A stretch of 10,675 nucleotides of DNA from CAYWNA01 sp964459305 (GTDB lineage: Bacteria > Planctomycetota > Planctomycetia > Pirellulales > Pirellulaceae): the NCBI GenBank assembly GCA_964459305.1, contig CAYWNA010000365.1, positions 1 to 10,675 on the forward strand, written 5' to 3'. Position 1 is the first letter of the stretch; each line of letters begins with the position of its first letter. Position numbers and translations under genes: made by a program. The notes beneath the pieces are model-generated. The model was not told the DNA's origin and did not search any database. It saw nothing but the letters and a program-made list of their open reading frames with translations. Of the stretch, positions 8,189 to 10,675 are shown piece by piece.

Positions 8189-8212
8189 GACGGATTGCCA
8201 ATCCGTCCCTCT
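8184..8212 (+). repeat. REP palindrome, left inverted end of the RAYT element
   Basis: This 29-base segment is the exact reverse complement of 8674-8702. Inside it GGACGGATTG (8188-8197) pairs with CAATCCGTCC (8199-8208) around one central base. The tetranucleotide GTAG (8185-8188) sits at the foot of the stem, as known for REP sequences recognised by RAYT transposases. It contains the TAG stop of rseP (8186-8188). Confidence 0.85.
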
Positions 8213-8239
8213 GAGGATATCCAAGAATGAGAAACTGAG

Positions 8240-8675
8240 ATGAACGAGGGAACGTTGAATCTGAATCCACCACCGGGATTCCGAGGATTGCGTTCTGATG
8301 TTCCTGTGACGTTCTACTGCCGCCATCTACCTCATTGGCGACAGGACGGGGCAACTTACTTCGTGACGTTTCGGCTGGCAGATTCATTGCCGCGCCGTAA
8401 TTCGCCCGCTGCACCCGCAGACCGACCCGCTGGAGAAAATACTGCAGAGCCGTAAACTCCGGAGTTCACGAGAGATCAATGCAGCGCTGGGTGTGAAGGG
8501 GGCGTTATGGCAGGAAGAGAGCTTCGACCGTATCATTCGCGACGCGGAACACCTCTATCGTTGTATCCAGTACATTGGCAGTAATCCACGGAGAGTTGGC
8601 TTGTCGGCCAGTACATGTCCTCGCTGGATTCGGCCCGAATGGGAACAGTTGGGTTGGAGATTCGATGACCAATAG
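8240..8675 (+). pseudogene. Internally deleted, frameshifted REP-associated tyrosine transposase (RAYT)
   Basis: The N-terminal part, in the frame starting ATG 8240, reads HLPHWRQDGATYFVTFRLAD and is typical of RAYT/Y1 transposases of the IS200-like superfamily. Near 8392-8397 the similarity jumps to the +1 frame. There it continues as VIRPLHPQTDPLEKIL, then GALWQEESFDRIIRDAEHLY and YIGSNP, and ends WIRPEWEQLGWRF before TAG 8673-8675. Family members have some 80 or more residues between these blocks, including the MPNHxH segment with the metal-binding HUH pair. Here that is absent and only the VIRPL just after it remains. One deletion therefore removed the catalytic core and also shifted the frame. 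The N-terminal frame ends at TAA about 60 bases later. The gene cannot make an active enzyme. Confidence 0.88.
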
Positions 8676-8702
8676 AGGGACGGATTGGCAATCCGTCCTA
8701 CA
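8674..8702 (-). repeat. REP palindrome, right inverted end of the RAYT element
   Basis: This is the exact 29-base reverse complement of 8184-8212, read on the minus strand as TGTAGGACGG and onward. It overlaps the last two bases of the RAYT stop codon (8673-8675). The perfect match between the two ends suggests recent arrival or gene conversion, in contrast to the decayed coding region they enclose. Confidence 0.85.
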
Positions 8703-8826
8703 ACGAAGAACCCGCGGTCCGGTTGCTTGACCAGGGCGGTGAACCTAAAATTACACGCAGATACGCTCGGGGCAGGGCCGGTCGTTGTTGTGCGTCGTTA
8801 CCTCATAGAGTAAAGGACTTCCAGCT

Positions 8827-9396
8827 ATGTCGAGATGGTATTCGAATCGCCCCCTTTGGATGTTGATTATTGGCTTGAGCGTGGGACTGCTCGTCGGCGC
8901 CGGCATGTTGACCGGCTCGCTGGTGACGATCGCCCACCACGACTCGGACGCGAATCAAGTGCCCGAGGTAGTTCTGAATGCGACGGCTTCGCACAGCGGA
9001 GAGACCTTTGCCATGGCAACCGGCCCCATCGACAGCGACGTTGAAGGCCTTTTCACGTTGGACTATCTAACCGGTGAGTTGCAGTGTTGGGTAATCTATC
9101 CCCGCATGGGGAAGATCGGAGGAAGGTTCAAGCACAACGTCATTGCCGACCTCGGGGTTCAGCAAGGCAAGAACCCCAACTACGCGATGGTTACCGGTCA
9201 GACAAACTTTACACGGGGCGCTGCTCAGACCACGCCGGCTGGCTGTGTCGTCTACGTTGCCGATGCCAATACCGGGAATTTTGCGGCCTACACGATCTTC
9301 TGGAACCGAACCATGTACCGTGCAAATTCCGCGCAAACCGGCGCTTTCACATTGCTGGATGCCGGCAAGGCGAGGTCGCTGGAAATCCGTGAGTAG
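8827..9396 (+). CDS. Small membrane-anchored protein of unknown function with two blade-like repeats
   Basis: I do not recognise a characterised family. The 189-residue product has a short basic N-terminus, one strong hydrophobic segment (about 10-36) rich in Gly, and a mostly beta-type remainder probably outside the cytoplasm. There is no clear signal-peptidase or lipobox site, so it is probably an uncleaved anchor. Two stretches match each other: LDYLTGELQCWVI (78-90) and ADANTGNFAAYTI (145-157). They share D-x-x-T-G and a hydrophobic strand, as in WD40/PQQ-like propeller blades. ATG 8827 has AAGGA at 8812-8816. The gene lies between the RAYT relic and the thiamine genes, and 224 bases with hairpins separate it from thiS, so cotranscription is uncertain. 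It is a genuine gene by frame length, SD and domain layout, but its role is unknown. Confidence 0.75.
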   Translation: MSRWYSNRPLWMLIIGLSVGLLVGAGMLTGSLVTIAHHDSDANQVPEVVLNATASHSGETFAMATGPIDSDVEGLFTLDYLTGELQCWVIYPRMGKIGGRFKHNVIADLGVQQGKNPNYAMVTGQTNFTRGAAQTTPAGCVVYVADANTGNFAAYTIFWNRTMYRANSAQTGAFTLLDAGKARSLEIRE

Positions 9397-9405
9397 CAGC
9401 GAGTT

Positions 9406-9443
9406 GGGTGCGCTCTGCGTGCCAGATTGCGCACGGCGCACCC
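9406..9443. repeat. Hairpin after the small membrane protein gene
   Basis: GGGTGCGC (9406-9413) pairs with GCGCACCC (9436-9443). CGTGC (9418-9422) pairs with GCACG (9431-9435) inside it, with TCTG bulged on the left. It starts ten bases past the TAG at 9394-9396. No T run follows, so it may be a factor-dependent terminator structure, an RNA-stability hairpin or another REP-like sequence. Confidence 0.5.
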
Positions 9444-9522
9444 TGCCCTTCATCAATACTGGCCGGCGAAAATGGGTTCTCTGTTCGTGCCGTCTGCGTC
9501 TAGGACTCAATCTCGTCGACAC

Positions 9523-9585
9523 GTAGCCGAAGTCGCCAGACTTTGGGCGGCGCTGGGAAAACCAAGCTCTGGCGAGTTCGGCTAC
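9523..9585. repeat. Long REP-like hairpin upstream of thiS, both ends GTAG
   Basis: 9523-9546 (GTAGCCGAAGTCGCC onward) pairs with 9562-9585 (ending GTTCGGCTAC). Twenty-one of 24 positions are Watson-Crick pairs, one further position is a wobble, and the loop has 15 bases. Read on either strand it begins GTAG, the tetranucleotide associated with RAYT-mobilised REPs. Its sequence is unrelated to the 8184-8212 palindrome, so it belongs to another repeat family. It ends 35 bases before the thiS start. Confidence 0.75.
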
Positions 9586-9620
9586 GGAGCAGACTCGTCC
9601 GCGGGCCAAACGAGACTGTA

Positions 9621-9821
9621 ATGACTATTTTCGTAAATGGCGAAGCACGCGAGGTCGAAGACGGCGTCACGCTCGCTGCGCTGTTGGTGCAATTGAGGAT
9701 GGAACCTCGCAACGTTGCCGTCGAGGTGAACCTGGAAGTTGTGCCCCGAGGACGGCACGCCGAATGCGTGCTCGGCGAAGACGATCGCCTGGAAATCGTG
9801 ACGTTCGTAGGAGGAGGTTAG
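9621..9821 (+). CDS. thiS: Sulfur carrier protein ThiS
   Basis: This 66-residue beta-grasp protein is a ubiquitin-like sulfur carrier. Its C-terminal Gly is adenylated by ThiF, converted to a thiocarboxylate, and the sulfur is delivered to ThiG to form the thiamine thiazole. It begins MTIFVNGEAREVEDG and ends IVTFVGGG, with the obligatory terminal Gly-Gly (a triple Gly here). ATG 9621 is chosen because it gives the normal ThiS length; the frame is open back to 9543, but that extension translates the REP-like hairpin. No strong Shine-Dalgarno is seen before 9621. The stop lies six bases before the thiG ATG, so the two form an operon. Confidence 0.95.
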   Translation: MTIFVNGEAREVEDGVTLAALLVQLRMEPRNVAVEVNLEVVPRGRHAECVLGEDDRLEIVTFVGGG

Positions 9822-9827
9822 TGGAAC

Positions 9828-10675
9828 ATGGCAACCGACGCCCCGGCTCAAGAGGCCGATGAACACCAGGACGCCATTCGGATCGGCGACCACACATTGC
9901 TCAGCCGACTGATCGTCGGCACCGGCAAGTATGAAACCTACGAGATTATGTGCGAGGCGCTGGATTTGTCCGGTACCGACTGTGTGACCGTCGCGGTGCG
10001 CCGCGAACGTCTGCTGGACGGCGACGGTCGAAACATCTTGGACTACATCGATACCAAGCGATATACCCTGTTGCCAAACACGGCTGGCTGCTTTACCGCC
10101 GACGATGCCATTCGCACGGCTCGCCTGGGACGCGAGTTACTTTTGGGGCTGGAGAACCCTGGAGCCGATTGGGTCAAGCTGGAAGTTCTGGGCGACCGCA
10201 AGACGCTTCTGCCCGACCCGGTGGCGACTGTCCAGGCCACGGAGAAGCTGGTTGCTGAAGGCTTTCAAGTTCTGGTGTACACCACCGACGATCCCGTCAC
10301 GGCCCGTCGGTTGAAGGAGGCCGGGGCCGTGTCGGTGATGCCCGCCGGCAGCCCCATCGGTTCGGGCCAGGGGGTACTGAACTCGAACAGCATCCGAATC
10401 TGTCTGGAGTACCTGAAGGAGGACGATCCGGACTATCCCGTGATCGTCGATGCCGGTGTCGGCACCGCCAGCGACGTGGCATTTGCCATGGAGTTGGGTG
10501 TCGACGGCGTGCTGCTGAACACCGCCGTTGCCCACGCCCGCGACCCGCTGGGGATGGCCCGAGCGATGAAAGCCGCAGTCGAGGCCGGCCGCTTGGCCTG
10601 CCTGTCAGGACGCATTCCCCGCCGCCGGTACGCCACGGCCAGCAGCCCCGAAGAGGGCGTGATCGGGTCGAGAAC
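9828..10675 (+). CDS. thiG: Thiazole synthase ThiG (cut by the window edge)
   Basis: The frame from ATG 9828 is open for 282 codons to the window end, with no stop seen. ThiG is a cytosolic TIM-barrel enzyme that condenses DXP, dehydroglycine and ThiS-thiocarboxylate to the thiazole phosphate of thiamine. Signatures are LIVGTGKYETYE (28-39), VTVAVRRERL (53-62), RYTLLPNTAGCFTADDA (78-94), DWVKLEVLGD (114-123) with the Schiff-base Lys117, MPAGSPIGSGQG (171-182), VIVDAGVGTASD (205-216), GVLLNTAVA (227-235) and GRIPRRRYA (261-269). The family usually ends shortly after the SSPEEGVIG block reached here, so only a few codons are probably missing. AGGAGGAGG (9809-9817), inside the end of thiS, is the Shine-Dalgarno. 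An N-terminal extension of about 15 acidic residues precedes the family core. Confidence 0.97.
   Translation, partial: MATDAPAQEADEHQDAIRIGDHTLLSRLIVGTGKYETYEIMCEALDLSGTDCVTVAVRRERLLDGDGRNILDYIDTKRYTLLPNTAGCFTADDAIRTARLGRELLLGLENPGADWVKLEVLGDRKTLLPDPVATVQATEKLVAEGFQVLVYTTDDPVTARRLKEAGAVSVMPAGSPIGSGQGVLNSNSIRICLEYLKEDDPDYPVIVDAGVGTASDVAFAMELGVDGVLLNTAVAHARDPLGMARAMKAAVEAGRLACLSGRIPRRRYATASSPEEGVIGSR

Larger units (their letters stand above)
8184..8702 (+). mobile_element. REP-flanked relic element with a decayed RAYT
   Basis: Two perfect 29-bp inverted repeats, each itself a hairpin with GTAG at its foot, enclose the remains of one RAYT transposase gene over 519 bases. This is the head-to-head REP arrangement (REPIN or BIME-like) with the transposase between. 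The transposase has lost its central part, so the unit could move only if an intact RAYT elsewhere recognises these ends. It lies exactly between the last rseP codon and the next intergenic region. Confidence 0.75.

Noticed and set aside
8240..8675. Programmed frameshift joining the two RAYT halves
   Set aside because: The shift coincides with loss of the whole HUH-containing segment, so a frameshift would still yield an inactive protein. A deletion explains both.
9154..9177. GGGGTTC/GAACCCC stem resembling a tRNA T-arm
   Set aside because: It lies inside the coding frame at 8827-9396, and no acceptor, D or anticodon arm fits around it.
9397..9620. TPP riboswitch upstream of thiS
   Set aside because: The conserved CTGAGA and ACCTGAT-type cores of the TPP aptamer are absent; the hairpins present do not match its architecture.
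1..10675. CRISPR array or phage/defence cassette
   Set aside because: No regularly spaced direct repeats and no Cas, toxin, restriction or phage proteins; the genes are housekeeping plus one RAYT relic.

Overview
The window looks like chromosomal DNA from a planctomycete, probably of the Pirellulales type. This is an inference from four things: moderately GC-rich sequence, a very long multi-PDZ RseP-type protease, a BatA-like von Willebrand membrane protein, and an abundance of REP-like palindromes with a relic of a REP-associated transposase. No rRNA or tRNA is present to settle the taxonomy.

Layout. Positions 1-262 hold no convincing gene; they contain a sigma70-like promoter (79-108) and a perfect 26-bp inverted repeat (158-224) just upstream of a BatA-like vWA membrane protein (263-2239, +). 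A short intergenic region (2240-2384), with a candidate terminator and three copies of a 9-nt TTCGGATTT motif, separates this gene from the convergent ftsH (2385-4526, -). After a 294-bp divergent spacer come dxr (4821-5984, +) and rseP (5969-8188, +). These overlap by 16 nt and form a tight operon. The rseP stop codon lies inside a palindromic repeat that is one end of a 519-bp element (8184-8702). This element has 29-bp perfect inverted ends around an internally deleted, frameshifted REP-associated tyrosine transposase (RAYT). Downstream are a small membrane-anchored protein of unknown function (8827-9396, +), a 224-bp spacer with two hairpins, one of them long and REP-like (9523-9585), and then thiS (9621-9821, +) and thiG (9828 to the window edge, +).

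How the genes fit together. FtsH and RseP are both membrane-embedded quality-control or signalling metalloproteases. Dxr makes MEP from 1-deoxy-D-xylulose 5-phosphate (DXP) for isoprenoids, and ThiG uses the same DXP with ThiS-thiocarboxylate to make the thiamine thiazole, so two DXP-consuming enzymes lie within about 4 kb. Dxr-RseP linkage is a known bacterial arrangement, often with uppS and cdsA, which are absent here. The thiS-thiG pair is a standard thiamine operon.

The most interesting material is not a new multi-gene system. It is the repeat biology: a decayed RAYT between two inverted REP palindromes bearing the GTAG tetranucleotide, a REP copy that supplies the rseP stop codon, other long hairpins in gene leaders, a 12-residue tandem repeat in the FtsH extracytoplasmic region, and a ThiS Gly tail whose codons double as the thiG Shine-Dalgarno.
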